A stretch of 64,000 nt of DNA from positions 26,562,764 to 26,626,763 of the forward strand of contig NC_135789.1 in assembly GCF_051106095.1 (NCBI RefSeq), written 5' to 3'. The notes under the pieces were generated by a model, which had not been told where the DNA came from, ran no database searches, and worked only from the letters and a program-made list of their open reading frames with translations. The DNA comes from Pogona vitticeps (taxonomy: Eukaryota; Chordata; Lepidosauria; Squamata; Agamidae). This document shows, one piece after another, positions 44,703 through 56,025 of the stretch; the first letter of the stretch is position 1, and the number at the start of each line of letters is the position of its first letter. The position numbers and the translations under genes are program-made.

Positions 44703-45000
44703 TTTAAAGCCCTTAACCATTTGGGGCTCCAGTATCTGAGCATCTTTCCTCAATATCACCTGCCTGACCCACAACATAATCACCGGCAAGCCTTCTCCAT
44801 GTTGCCACCCAGAGAGAGAGAGAAGTCCATAAGTCTTTTACAAGAGGTAGGGTCTTCTTCGTGGGGGCTCCAGCCTTGTGCAACCAGTTTTCAGAGGAGC
44901 TTTGCCTTGCCCTTTTCCTGTGGATCTACTCAGGAAGTAACTGAAGACGTTGGTCTTCAGGGAGGTTTTCCATACTGATCCTAGTTATCACCCTTTTTTT
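44703..45000 (+). mobile_element. L2-like LINE 3' part
   Basis: TTTAAAGCCCTTAACCATTTGG, CTTCTCCATGTTGCCACCCAG and GGTCTTCAGGGAGGTTTTCC resemble the common amniote L2/CR1-clade 3' region (protein LNDLG..., ARLLHWAP-like). A T-run follows at 45000-45014. Confidence 0.55.
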
Positions 45001-45084
45001 TTTTTTTTTTTTTGGTCTACGTTTCTTCTGTGCCTTATTAGTTGGTGCCACCCTTCTTTATAGTTCTAGTCCTGATCTTGTGGA

Positions 45085-45410
45085 TACGGTGGTCCTTCTA
45101 TATTTAAATATTTGTGGGGTTGTCTCATGGAAGACGGAGCAGACCTTCTTCGTATGGCTCCGACGGCTAGGACCTGAAGGTTGAAGTTACAAGAAGGAAG
45201 ATTTTGATGAATCATTGGGGGGAAAACCTCTTGAGAACAACCACTGTCTGATCAGTGAAATGTCTCAGAAGGTGGTGGACCTTCTTGGGAGGTCTTTAGA
45301 AAGAAGTTGGATGTCCATCTCTCAGTGGTGCTTTGGCTGTTGTTCTCCTTTGACAGTGGTTGGACGTGATGACCCGTGAGGTCCCTTCCAACTGGGAGGA
45401 GCATCATCCT
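45085..45410 (+). mobile_element. CR1/L3-like LINE 3' end
   Basis: GAACAACCACTGTCTGATCAG, AAATGTCTCAGAAGGTGGTGG, GAGGTCTTTAGAAAGAAGTTGG and GGTTGGACGTGATGACCCG, closing TGAGGTCCCTTCCAACTGGG. A diverged, older relative of the other CR1 ends. Confidence 0.65.
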
Positions 45411-46004
45411 AATCAGATCTTACTCACCCGGGAGGAGCTGCCATTAGAACATTACCCTTAGGTTTTTCCCCTGCTCTTCATTAAAGCCATCACTACTCTT
45501 TTTTTAATGGTACATTAGAAATCATGTGGAAAATGCTGAACTAGTGTAAAAAAAATTAATGTAAAAATAAACCTCTTGCATTTAGAACCTGTGAAATGGA
45601 ATTAATTAAATAAAAGCAGGGTACCGGCTGCCGTCTTATTATACTTTTAGGCAGCCTCCATTTCAACTTGTAATACTGTAAGAGGGAGTAATTAATTTAA
45701 GAGCCCTTGATCTCGATATGGCTTTTCTTCAGTCGTATTATTATTATTAATAGCCAATTGTTCCTGCAACTCAACTCCCTCGGAGCGGTTTTAAATGCTT
45801 TATTGTCTCCAAATAAGCTAAAATGACTATATTAAAACAATCTCAATGCAGAGGTTTGTTAAGAGGAGTGGGAAGTTACAGTACACAGTTAATATACTGG
45901 GGTGTTTAATCCTTATGGCAATGTCTTTTTCCAAGCAAGGTGTTGGCTGGAAGCAAAGTTAAGGAGGTGTATGATTGCAAGGTGGCAGGATCTAGATTGG
46001 ATAC
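45411..46004. promoter_or_regulatory. Candidate conserved non-coding block
   Basis: Repeat-free AT-rich DNA with clustered TAATTAA cores (GAATTAATTAAATAAAAGC, GAGTAATTAATTTAAGAG) and CCAAATAAGC-like words. Frames are all short. Function is inferred from texture only. Confidence 0.3.
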
Positions 46005-46540
46005 CCAGTGTGGTTGTGGTGGTTAGAGTGATGGATCAGGAATCATGAGGCCTAGGTTTGAATCCCTGCTCAGCTACGGAAGCTCATTGGGGGCATGGAA
46101 CTGGAAAAGGCTGATGGGAGATATGATGGCACTTTTCGAAAACTTGAAAGATAGTCCTACAGAGAAAGGGCAGGATCTGTTCTCAATCATCCCAGAGCGT
46201 AGGACGCATCGTAATGGGTTCAAGTGACAGGAAGCCAGATCTTGGCCGAATATCAGGAAAAACTTCCTAACTGTTAGAGCAGTACGACAATGGAATTAGC
46301 AACCTCAGGAGGTGGTGAGCACTCCAATGCTGGAGGCATTCAAGAGATATTTAGACATCCACCTAGCAGATGATCCCTTGTTTTGTCTTCCTGCGTTGAG
46401 CAGGCGATGGACCCGTTGGCCTTATAGGTCCCTTCCAATTCCATGATTCTGTGAAAACCACTCCTTAAATATCTCACATGTTGAAAGCCCTATTAGGATC
46501 GCTACAAGTCAGTTCAGACTTGATAGCACATCGAAAGAAA
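46005..46540 (+). mobile_element. tRNA-derived SINE family 2 containing a CR1 insertion
   Basis: Left part 46005-46095 has the tRNA-like head (GTGGTTAGAGTGATGGATCA, GGTTTGAATCCCTGCTCAGC). Right part 46457-46540 continues the same SINE (CCACTCCTTAAATATCTCAC, GGATCGCTACAAGTCAGTTC, AGACTTGATAGCACATCG). The break is filled by CR1, which gives relative age: SINE first, CR1 later. Confidence 0.8.
46098..46456 (+). mobile_element. CR1 LINE 3' end nested in SINE
   Basis: Frame fragment KRLMGDMMALFENLKD, SPTEKGQDLFSIIPERRTHR; then CTTCCTAACTGTTAGAGCAG, ATGCTGGAGGCATTCAAGAG, CCGTTGGCCTTATAGGTCCC and ATGATTCTGTG. 5'-truncated. Confidence 0.9.
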
Positions 46541-47492
46541 AGATCTAGAATCTAGATAAAGGGGTCTGTAAACCAGACACAGGCAAAGCAAAAATCAACT
46601 GATCGTCAAGAGTCAAACACCACAAGGGTCCCTGGGGCAGAGTAAAGAATGAGGTGTATGGCTTGGATAGTTGGAGGGGGAAAACGTCTGTGAATTCATC
46701 ACAACGTAAGTTCCCGCAGGCGAAAAATGCCCAAATTTCGTCACCATGCATCATTGATGCATGACATCGGTGCTCTCACCTGTAATAACAAGAGGAGTGA
46801 AGGTTTACATCGCTAGAAGGCAGACACTTATACTTTGGTAAGCTCTTCGTAGATCTCCTCCCCGCAGATAAACACTTTAGGCTTGACTGGTTCTAAGGAA
46901 CAGGATGATAACAGCTGATGAAATGGCAGAATTGGAGGGAGGGAGGTGAGTAACTATTATTGTGTTTTTTTTTTAAGTACATCCTCTCCTGCAATATCTT
47001 ATCAAAAGAAGTCAGCAGCGTCATGTAAGGGCAGGGACGTGAACAGTGATCTATCGCCCTCAGAGAGAGGTGTAATATAAGCCAAATTACCCCTGTCTGA
47101 AGCGGCGAGAGATCCGTTCCGCAGGAAATTGGAAATCAAATTTTGTCATCCCCGTGTGCATTCACTTCTTTATCTGTTCCAGGATAACTCATGAAAGGCC
47201 AGGGGGAGAAGCCTCGCGTGGGTGAATCTGTGATGAGGCCGATTCATGCAGCAGCAGAAACGCAGGCGAAACAAGCAGAGAAGAAGCCATCTTTTGATGC
47301 ACGCACAAATGTGGCAAAAATAGGAATCTGAGAAGTTGAAAAGGGTCTAGCCAAATGTTCGGGGCAAAACACAGATTCCCCGTGGTTAAGCCTTTCCCAC
47401 ACAATATTTCCTTAGAGAGACATGTCTCAGTATCCACACTAGCACCCACGCAAGACCAGTCCTCCTCTAGTCAGCACTGTTTAGGCCTTACC
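46541..47492. other. Unique sequence, no gene seen
   Basis: A repeat-poor stretch with a T-run at 46965-46973. No exon recognised. Confidence 0.45.
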
Positions 47493-47742
47493 TCGGGTAC
47501 TGTGTTCGGTTCTGGACACCGCACTTGAAGAAGGATGCCAGCAAACTGGAGAAAGTGCAGAGGAGGGTAACCAGGATGATCCAGGGGACTGGAAATTAAG
47601 CCCTTGGAGGAAAGACTCAAAGAACTGAGTATGTTAAGCCTTGGAAAAAGAAGACGGAGAGAAGACATGATAGTGCTTTCAAATCCTTGAAAGGTCATCC
47701 TACAGAGGAGGGGCAGAATCTGTTCTCGATCATCCCAAGCCC
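47493..47742 (+). mobile_element. CR1 LINE ORF2 fragment
   Basis: GGTTCTGGACACCGCACTTGA, GAAGGATGCCAGCAAACTGG, AAAGTGCAGAGGAGGGTAAC, CAAATCCTTGAAAGGTCATCC and CAGAGGAGGGGCAGAATCTG, an ORF2 segment further upstream than most other CR1 pieces here. It lacks the LINE 3' terminus. Confidence 0.88.
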
Positions 47743-47867
47743 GTTCCGAACCCCGACCAAACGAGGGTGGTTATTTGTCCACCTGATGGTATCTTCTCTT
47801 CACTGAAATATTTTGCCTTTCTCTTTTAATAGCTGCAACCTTTAATTTAATGGGTTTTTTTGGGGGG

Positions 47868-48068
47868 GGAGATGTTCCTGGCCCAAGCAGGCTGAGGAGT
47901 CAGGAGACTCGGTTTCAAATCCTCACGTGGCTAGGAAATTCACAGGGTTGCTTTGCTCCAGTCTCAGCAAATTTACCTCATAGGATCGTCCTCAGGATAA
48001 AGTACAAAAGGGGAGAATTATATGTACCTCCTTGAACTAACTGGGGGGAAATTGGGATATAAAGGGAT
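47868..48068 (+). mobile_element. MIR-like/CORE SINE
   Basis: GGCTGAGGAGTCAGGAGACTC, GGTTTCAAATCCTCACGTGG (box B), CTCATAGGATCGTCCTCAGG and GATAAAGTACAAAAGGGGAG follow the MIR layout (box B, then CCTCAGGATTGTTGTGAGGATTAAA-like part). An old tRNA-derived SINE. Confidence 0.6.
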
Positions 48069-48826
48069 GAACAAAATGACACATCCCTCGGCAACAGTCT
48101 TGCTTTCTATCTGGCTGGGAGTTTCACCAACAAATGTCATTTATGCAAACTTCATGACAATCATTTAAAATATTTAAATTTTGTCCCTTCTCTCCCTCTC
48201 CCTGTTGAAACTCTGACAGTAAACAGACGGGGGCAGAGTCCCCGATTTCTCCCTTTTCTGCAGATTATACTGTAAATTTGAAAGCTCCAGGAAATTTAAC
48301 GCATCTGTAACGGTATAAAACCATTCACTAGCATTTCCCTTCTTCCTCATCCTTATGTGCGCAGAAAGACATTATTCAAACCATATATTTAAAAATAGCT
48401 ATGTGGGTTTGTCTGATGCAACGGCGCCACCTGGAGAGAAGAGGTTGGATCTGCAATTCCGTGGTCCCCTTGATAAATAAAAAAGGCTGGTTTTTGGTTT
48501 TTCTAAAGAGTTTAGGGAAATGGTCCTTTCAATTCAACTTCCCACAAATAATACCAATAATGACATGGTGTCGAGTCAGTTCATTTCAAGAATCTTGTGA
48601 AAATCTGAAATGCAACTCGTTGCCTTACTTAGTTACTTTCTTGGTATTTTGTATTCTTTTTTAAAAAAAAATAAACGATAGAGCTGATATGAATGATATA
48701 ACCTTGAATTTTTTTCCCCTAGTAAAATGTCTCAGAATGACCCTCAAAAGTCACTTCTGAAGAGTAATCTGAAGCCATTGCGTGTTATAAGATCAATTTT
48801 ATTCTTCCTCATTACACACATTTTTA
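48069..48826. other. Unique AT-rich sequence
   Basis: No assigned repeat. 48120-48240 contains TTTATGCAAAC and ATTTAAAATATTTAAATT. No exon recognised. Confidence 0.4.
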
Positions 48827-48896
48827 GAATCATAGAATAGAATCATAGAACAATCGAGAGAATTGTTTGACAGTGGAACAGATAACCTTGGAAGAA

Positions 48897-48963
<67 letters not shown>

Positions 48964-49061
48964 TTTAAAAAAGGCTGGTCAGACATCTACAGTATCCAGC
49001 CTACTCTGGCTTTGAACTTTCTGGACTTGATGGGGTCCCTTCCAACTCTAGAGGTCTTTGA
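48827..49061. repeat. CR1-tail-like motif and (TC)n microsatellite
   Basis: TAGAATCATAGAATAGAATC (48827-48850) is the CR1 terminal octamer repeat in reverse. 48901-48958 is a pure CT tract. 49026-49060 (GACTTGATGGGGTCCCTTCC) is a sense CR1 end. The combination suggests remnants of one or two CR1 ends disrupted by microsatellite growth. Confidence 0.65.
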
Positions 49062-51436
49062 TTTTCCATCTGGATCTCCGGCACTGCTAGCCGCATGTCA
49101 TGAACTCCTGCCCTCTCGGCAAGATGTATGGAGCTCTTTTCTCCTGCTCTCCCACCATCTGGTGAAATAGGAATAGAGATTACACCCGATGGTCTCCTTA
49201 TCTTGGATTTTTATTAAACTTTTTGCTGCAATAGACCGGCCAAGGCCTGGGCTGCTGAACTCCTCAAGCCTTCGTGTACACGTGAATATATGTTTAATAT
49301 ATATACTCCGTCACCTGCTTTCAGAAATACTTAAATTTTAGTGATCCCAAATCCGCTGTGTGGCAGGCTCCGGTTTAACTGCATCCATTTTCCCCCCATG
49401 TGCCCTGGGTAATACAAATCTAAACAGGGAGCGCAGAGATCAATACTGGCCGAGAAGTGGGGAAATCGAACTAAGTCGTAGATCGTGCCATGAGTTAAAG
49501 CCCCGGCCACCCTGTGAGAGGCCTGTATTCCCCAATCAGTCGTGGATTTATAGGGAATGCCTCTTCCATCTGTAAGTCACTGAAGTGCTGGTGGTTTGTA
49601 TTACAACCCAGGGTTCACGCACGCACAGCACGACAAATACACATAATAACAGAAGGCCAATTAGTCAATGTGACAAACCGCTCCTGCTCTCTGTTTAGCT
49701 CTCTGGTGTGGACCTAAGTCATCTGAAATGCTGGGGTGAGTAATGTGCTACTCGGAAGAATATGACATAACTAGGTGAGCTGCAGAAAGAGTCCTTCCAG
49801 TGTATAATTCTTTCTCCTGTGCCAGAGGAAGAAAGGTGGAGGAATAGAAGAAAAATGTTCATCAGTGTCTATAGCCATACAACCCTGAAGGGTCTGTTGT
49901 TGCAGAAGAGGTTAGCAATAGGACTTTCAGCAATTCACAAATTGTGTGTGTCCTCCAGCCAGGTGAGGGCTTTAACAACAACAAACAAACAAACAAACAA
50001 CAACAACAGATGTCTGTAATCATTTCAGCGGATAAATAATGGTTTCTGTCAGATGTGAAGATGAAGTGGCTGAGAGGAGATACGTTCTATGGGAGCTGCA
50101 AGGTCTTATGCGTTTGGTGGTCTCTCCGCCTATTATGAACCACATATGGTGCATTTCAGGGAACTACCAGACCTCTAATGCCTTGGAGCTCCCAGAAAGC
50201 TTACTCCTTCCTAGCCATTTCCTCTGTCTTCATCACGTCTGAGAGAAGCTGTTCTTTCTCACCTGAAAGTGATTATAGACACCTGAAAAGCTGGAAGGTT
50301 AAACCCCATGCCTAGAAGTGGATGCTACCTGGGCCCGGAGGCAAATATTTGAGGTCATTTCTAGTTATCCTAAATATTCTTTTCTTCAGTCTTGGAGTCA
50401 AAGCCCCAAATGTGGAGTGAGATTTTTATCAAGTGTACTCTGTGACCCGATTCTGGTGCAAAGTTGTGAGATGCCCTTTCAACCAATGGCGTGACTTTTG
50501 AAAAAGACTTTTCTAGCTGCTCTTTCCTCACAAGCATATTATGGCCAGATCAATGGATAGGAACGGATATCATTATGCACGGCTTACCCAGCCCAGAGGC
50601 TCTTTTGAAGGCACTCACACTGCCTTCCTAGGAAATTCCATTGAATATCTTAGCAGTGTGCTCAGTTCTTCTTGCCATATCCTTCCGGCGGTCCTATAAA
50701 TAAAGGCCAGCGCTTCCCATTACTGAAGTCAGCAAAAGAACTGTACTCACGAGGGGCTGTTCCTTTGGGAGTTGTATCCTTGGCTACGTTGCTGCCAACT
50801 GTTGGTTTTCAGGGACCGTTTCTGTCCCAGACGTTCTCTGCATGTAGAAAAGTAGCACCTCATGGAGAGGGATTTGAGCCTCCCTAATTCCCAGACATGT
50901 TAGTGCCTCTGGCTTGCTCCTTCCCTGGACAACGTTATAGCACTATTGTGTGAGTTCATTCACATCCATTCAATTATGCTTGAAGCATGACCCTTTTGCC
51001 CTCATCAACCCCCAAAAGTAACTCATTACATGTAACTGAATTACTTGCAATGTGTTACTTCCAAGCTCTAATTCAGCCCTTGCTTTTGTTACATCCGAAA
51101 CACAGACCAGCTTTAGTGCTCAGGCCACAGCTTGCCTCCAGCATCCGTCCACCCATTCACGATGCATCGCAAGAGTGCAAGTTGCAGTATCAGAAACACA
51201 AGCCATCCAAACTCCATTAGACACATTAAACATTTAACAGAGATGTCTTTTCACTCCAGTTTAATAGTCCAGCAGGGAATACAGAGGAGGAGATGTTCCA
51301 CCCATTCCCAGAAAATATAGATTGATGAAACACCATTGGCATGGTCAACATCTGTCTTGAAGCAGCAATGGGCTTGGTTGTGGTCATGCGTCATGCACAA
51401 ACCCCATTTGTTCTCGAACTTTAAAAGCCAATGCAA
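49062..51436. other. Mostly unique sequence
   Basis: Over 2.3 kb with only a short (AAC)-rich run near 49976-50008. Frames reach about 77 codons but show no domain, and no exon with paired splice sites was recognised. Confidence 0.4.
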
Positions 51437-52287
51437 AGCTGGCTGGATAGCTCATCTGGTTGGATATCTGATAGATATCTGCTTGCAGAGCCAGAGGCTG
51501 GGAGTTTGATTCCCCACAGTGCCTCCGGGGAGAAGAGCCAGCCTAGGTGGCCTTGGGCAAGTTGCACAGTCCCGGGGCTCTCCCTAGTGGAAGAGAAGGA
51601 TAAAGAACTTCTGAGCTGGCTGGATAGCTCAGTGAGTTAGGTCTCTGGCTGCGGAGCCAGAGATTGGGAGTTTGATTCCCCACCCTGTGCCTCCTGTGAG
51701 TACAGCGAGCGTGTGTAGCCTTGGGCAAACTGCACAATCCCAGGACATCCCTAGAAGAAGACAATGGTAAACTACTTCTAAATACTCTGTACAGTGGTGC
51801 CCCGCATAGTGACGATAATCCGTTCCCAAAAAATCATTGCTATCCGGATTCATCGCTGTGCGGGGCAAAAAAGCCCATAGGAATGCATTAAAACATGTTT
51901 AATGCGTTCCTATGGGCAAAAAACTCACCATTATCCGGAAATCCTCCATGTGGCCGCCATTTTTGCTGCCCGGTAAGCGAGGAAAGGGCACGAAAACACT
52001 GCGGGCAGCCATTTTCTTTACCCGGCAGCCATTTTGGAACCGCCGACCAGCTGTTAGAAAAAACATCGCTATGCAAAAATCGGTAAGCGAAACGCTTACC
52101 GATCATCGCAAAGTGATGTTTTACCATCTAAAACATTGTTATGCGATCACTTTTGCAATCGCAAAAAACGTGTCGCTATGCGGATTCATCGTTAAACGAA
52201 TCGCTCGTTATGCGGGGCACCACTGTACTTAGAAAACCCTGGAAGAAGTTGCCCTATGTCAGAATGATTTGATGCCGTGCAATTTTT
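51437..52287 (+). mobile_element. Dimeric tRNA-derived SINE family 1, interrupted by a TA-MITE
   Basis: First head GCTGGCTGGATAGCTCATCT with GGGAGTTTGATTCCCCACAG. Second head at 51617 GCTGGCTGGATAGCTCAGTG with GGGAGTTTGATTCCCCACCC. The body continues to AATACTCTG (51789), is broken by the MITE, and resumes at CTTAGAAAACCCTGGAAGAAG through GTCAGAATGATTTGATGCCG. The SINE therefore predates the MITE. Confidence 0.85.
51792..52225. mobile_element. TA-MITE, CGCATAG subfamily
   Basis: CAGTGGTGCCCCGCATAGTG at left (TA 51790-51791) and TTATGCGGGGCACCACTG at right (TA 52226-52227). Its central hairpin at about 51873-51917 (GCCCATAGGAATGCATTAAA against TTCCTATGGGC) has changed on both sides relative to the CTAGAC subfamily. 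Confidence 0.92.
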
Positions 52288-52309
52288 ATTCAAGCCCGAA
52301 CTATCCCTG

Positions 52310-52850
52310 GAGGCAAAATAAAGTTTATTTTGATTCATTTATTTAAAATGTTTTTACCCCGCCTTTCTCCTTCAAATGGACCCAAGGCAGCTTACATCAT
52401 TAAAAGATGTTTAAAGCTGAAAACAATAAAAAACAACAACCGTGGTTTACATAATTAAAAGACAATATTTAAAGCCAAGAAGAACGAGTACAGAGCCAGC
52501 TTGCTTCAAGAGAAGACAACATTAAAGCTGAAAACCATAAATATATAAATATTAAAAGGGTACAAACGAATGCCACTCTGAGAAACGGTAAACAAAAGTA
52601 ATACCAAAAACACATTCAAAGCAATAATACATAACAATCCGTCTAAAATCACACTCAGGCGTCTAGTCACTGAGCGAAAGCTTGCTTGAAGAGACAGCAA
52701 AGATGGGGCCAGCCTAGTCTCCAGTGGGAGGGAGTTCCAGAGTCTCTGGGAGCAGCCACAGAGAAGGCCCTCTCCTGGGTCCCCATCAGACGCATGAGTG
52801 AAGGTGGTGAGACCAAGAGAAAGGCCTCGCTTGTTGATCTTAACACCCGA
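52310..52850 (-). mobile_element. L2-like LINE 3' part, antisense
   Basis: The minus strand reads FSVAAPRDSGTPSHWRLG / LWNSLPLETRLAPSLLSLQA frames, then a 3' region with GTTTTTGGTATTACTTTTGT, and ends in the tail GGAGAAAGGCGGGGTAAAAAC. The same family occurs at 41280-41862 (sense) and 54307-54720 (antisense). Confidence 0.7.
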
Positions 52851-52854
52851 GCTG

Positions 52855-53062
52855 TTGACATTGAGGCTATCCTGCTTTGGGCATATCAGGAGAAGGCGGG
52901 TTTCTCCAGAAAAGGCCATAACGCTGGGAAAGGTTGAAGGCAGCAGGAAAAGAGGAAGACTAAAAATGAGATGGACTGATTCCCTAAAGGAAGGTGGAGG
53001 CTGAAGTTTGCAAGAGTTGAGCCGGGCTGTTGAGGAGAAGCCATTTTGGAGGTCGCTCATTT
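52855..53062 (+). mobile_element. RTE/BovB-related LINE 3' end, second subfamily
   Basis: The frame reads LRLSCFGHIRRRRVSPEKAI, TLGKVEGSRKRGRLKMRWTD, SLKEGGG, the ORF2 C-terminal pattern of RTE elements but distinct from BovB copies at 25-37 kb. It is matched by 59770-60000. It starts close to the L2-like edge. Confidence 0.7.
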
Positions 53063-53089
53063 GCAGGGTGGCTCTAACTTGAGTGTAGA

Positions 53090-53385
53090 CCTGGGGACAA
53101 ATTTTAAAAAGAATTGCGATATTTGTAAGAATTCGCTGATTCGTGGAATCTTCGTCCCTTCATATTTGTCAATTCTGGCGAACCTGACGAATACAAAAGG
53201 ATGAATATTTACCCATTTTTGTTTTCCCTCCCTAGCCAGAGAAGGAAAGTCGTTCATGGGGGGATGGGATTCGTGATTTGTGGTTTGTCAACCATGCCAA
53301 ATTATGAACCAACACGAAACCACCTTTCTGGCGCTTCGTCCCTATCTCTAATTGGAAGCAACTTGATGGCCCCTAACAACAACAC
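53090..53385. repeat. Unassigned repeat rich in ATTCG words
   Basis: GGGGACAAATTTTAAAAAGAA, AATTCGCTGATTCGTGGAATC, GGGATTCGTGATTTGTGGTTT, GGCGCTTCGTCCCTATCTC, then GCAACTTGATGGCCCCTAAC and AACAACAACA. Two interrupted inverted motifs suggest a non-autonomous DNA element followed by an RTE tail. Confidence 0.4.
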
Positions 53386-54306
53386 ATTTTTTAAATTAAA
53401 GGCTGCAAAGAGAAAGAGTTGAAGGAATACACCAGCTCTCTGCTCAACTAAACTCGCAAAGTCTTTCAAAATAATTCGAAAAGGCAGCTATTTCCGAAAG
53501 GGAGAGGTCATTCGCCAGCTGAGACGGGTCCTCAGTCCCATACCTATGTGCCTCTCAGATGTTAGGGTCCTCGGTTTGGGTTTTAACCCAGCAGCTCTCC
53601 ACTTTGACTTGGTTTACTAGATTCTATTCATGGAGCTATTGAGCCCCAGGGTCTCCGTGACTGTCAACGGTTGTGTCTTGTTCTTTCCTGGAGGATAGCG
53701 GGAGCTTTCTAGGACAGGAAGCAATTATAGAGAGCCGAGTCAACATGTCATTTCTCTCCAGACCCAATGTTGATTTCTGTGTTACAGCACTTGTCAAGCA
53801 AACGCAGGCTCACTCAGAGACAGAAAGCAAGTGTTCCAAGAAGCTTTTTATTTATTTTTTAATGGACCTTCTGCTAGGCAGCTGCCATTTTGACCCCGAA
53901 ACTTGACAGAAGCCGCATGGCGAGGAAGATGAACCTGGGTCTTCGTAAAGCTGCGTGTTCTCCCTCAAACCGAAATTGCTTGGTGGGTTGAGACACTCCC
54001 TTCTCTCTTTCTGTTCGCTCCTGGAGATCACGTATATAAAGCAATGGTTCCGTCACCTTGGATGATCGGAGTTCTTGGACTATAACCCCCAGAAATCAGG
54101 AGAGACAGAGGCCACATGTTTCTGAGGTCTACTCCTCAATCATCTGGAGCAGGGTCTTTACCATGGTGGCTCCCATTAGGCATACTATTCTTCCCCCTGA
54201 CATTAGATGCGCCTGAAATTTTTATTTCTACATAAATGTTGCAAACGGACCTATTTTCTGCTTTACCTCTGTACTACAATCTACCATTTGACTTCCCTGT
54301 GCCACA
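53386..54306. other. Unique sequence with a hAT-MITE remnant
   Basis: Near 54075-54130 (TCTTGGACTATAACCCCCAG, then CTCCTCAATCATCTGGAG) is a decayed hAT-type MITE of the 9712 family. Otherwise nothing recognised. Confidence 0.45.
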
Positions 54307-54720
54307 TGGATTTACTGTTTATTTATGTAAAATATTTTTACCCCGCCTTTCTCCTTGAAAAGGACCCAAGGCGGCCCTACAACATGGAAAGTCTATATTT
54401 GAAGTTGAAAACCAGGAGTACACAAAAGTGGTATAACAACATTAAAAGATAAGATTTAAGGCCAATGAGTAAAGAGGCATCTAATATCATCAGAAGACAA
54501 TACAGGGGCTAAGAACAATACGTATGCTTTTCCCCAAAAAAAATGCCACCGAGAAATGGAAAATCAGAAAATGGAAAACACAAGTAGTATTAAAAACCCA
54601 GTCAAAGCAGTAATGCACAAGAATCCATCTTTAAAAAAAAAAAAAAAAAAACCACAAACACACACATACACACACATGGGTAGCTAGTTACTGTGGAAAG
54701 CCTTGCCTGAAGAGAAAGGT
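54307..54720 (-). mobile_element. L2-like LINE 3' part, antisense
   Basis: GTTTATTTATGTAAAATATTT, ACCCCGCCTTTCTCCTTGAA, GGACCCAAGGCGGCCCTAC at the left is the LINE tail in reverse. The body agrees with 52310-52700 (AAAACACAAGTAGTATTAAA, CAGTCAAAGCAGTAATGC). Includes a poly-A run (54631-54651) and a small CA patch. Confidence 0.68.
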
Positions 54721-55036
54721 CTTTGTTTCCTTCTACTTCATGAGCAACACAAATCTTGTAGTTTCATGCTGTGTATTTTGTATAGCAGTTGACAGCAGTA
54801 CACTACAATAATAACTGTATCCTGCCTAGCACTCAGGATGTGTTCCAAGAAAATGGAGCGCTGAGTGAAATAGCGCTGAACCGGGCAGTTTAACATTGTG
54901 CTTTAATGTCAGGGGGTTCCGAGACATAGAGCAGAAAGAACCACTAAGCCCTACAAAATGGTTGCCCAGCCATGTGGACTGTAGTAAATCAGAGCTAAAC
55001 AGACAGCACTATGTGGACTATTACTATAATTTCAGA

Positions 55037-55314
55037 TCCCAGATAAAGTAGGAACTCCATATCCAGAGGGATCAGTTCCAAGCCCCCTGCGGATACTGGA
55101 AAATGTGGATTATAATGAACGCTATGGTAATACTGAATACTATGCATACCCTGGTCTCTAGCTCCTTTTAGTGGCCAGTTCTGGTTATTTCATCATTAAA
55201 AATATATATTTGGAGGAATTTTTTAAAAAAAATTTAAAATCTTTGTCAGACCATGGAGAAGTGAATCAGCGAATACAGATCCTGTGAATAAGAGAGTCCT
55301 ACTGTCGCTTTTTG
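55037..55314 (-). mobile_element. Tigger-like DNA transposon
   Basis: AGTAGGAACTCCATATCCAG at left and AATAAGAGAGTCCTACTG at right are inverted termini. The interior (TGAATACTATGCATACCCTG, CTAGCTCCTTTTAGTGGCCAG) is the reverse of part of 1803-2045. No transposase frame remains. Confidence 0.65.
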
Positions 55315-55740
55315 TTTATTTATTTTATTTATTTATTTGATTTTTACCCCGCCCCTCTAGACCATGTCTACTCGGGGCGGCTGTTCATAAATACATAAAT
55401 AAACCAATGATCGGATTTCTCAGTGCTGGCATATCACAGCTGAAAGCTACAGGGGAAAAAGTATAGGAATGGAGAAATTATAGCGCTCCAAATGTGTTTA
55501 GACTACAGCTCCTTTCAAACCCCACTCAGTATAATGATCAGAGAGGACAGGGGTTCTCAAAGGCAGAGCCCGGAAATAAATGTGCTCAAATCCACATGTT
55601 CACATAACAGTTGCTATTTTTGCATTATCCAGGACAAACGCATCTAATCTCTACAAAATCATGCCCCAAATTTGACAACTCCTAATTAAATCTTGGCGTT
55701 TTGGAAGCAACTATCCGGCATTAAAATGTTCCCGCAATAC
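55315..55740. other. LINE-tail fragment then unique sequence
   Basis: 55318-55405 (TTTATTTATTTGATTTTTACC, CCGCCCCTCTAGACCATGTC, CTCGGGGCGGC) is a short antisense LINE-type tail. The remainder is unassigned. Confidence 0.45.
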
Positions 55741-56025
55741 CCTAAGTATTGTTCGTTTTGTTAAAAATGCACACGGTTCGTGGACACCGATCAACCATGA
55801 CCCTCCATAGTTCTGATTCGGGTCCATCTCTACTTGAGAGTAATAAATTAAGTTGTTTAAGGAGCAATGTGGGCTTCACCACCCTACAGAGGTGCTGAGA
55901 CCATAGAGGGGGCGCTTTCTGGGGAAGATAACGAAACGAAATGCCAACGATGAAAAAGTTCGGCAATTCGTTCTACTTTGTGAAAGCGCAGGGATTTTTT
56001 CGGTTCGTGCCCACCTCTACTCTCA
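55741..56025. repeat. Unassigned repeat with TTCGTT words
   Basis: AGTATTGTTCGTTTTGTTAAA at left and AATTCGTTCTACTTTGTGAAA near the right, with GGTCCATCTCTACTTGAGAG and GCCCACCTCTACTCTCAAGG. The recurring 'CCATCTCTACT' ends resemble those at 53.1-53.35 kb, suggesting a low-copy DNA element family. Confidence 0.35.

Noticed and set aside
51437-51700. tRNA genes
   Set aside because: Box A/B motifs are present but the cloverleaf is not intact and copies are dispersed with LINE-type tails: SINEs.
52506-53060. 184-codon minus-strand frame
   Set aside because: Mostly L2-like LINE and an antisense RTE end, not a host exon.
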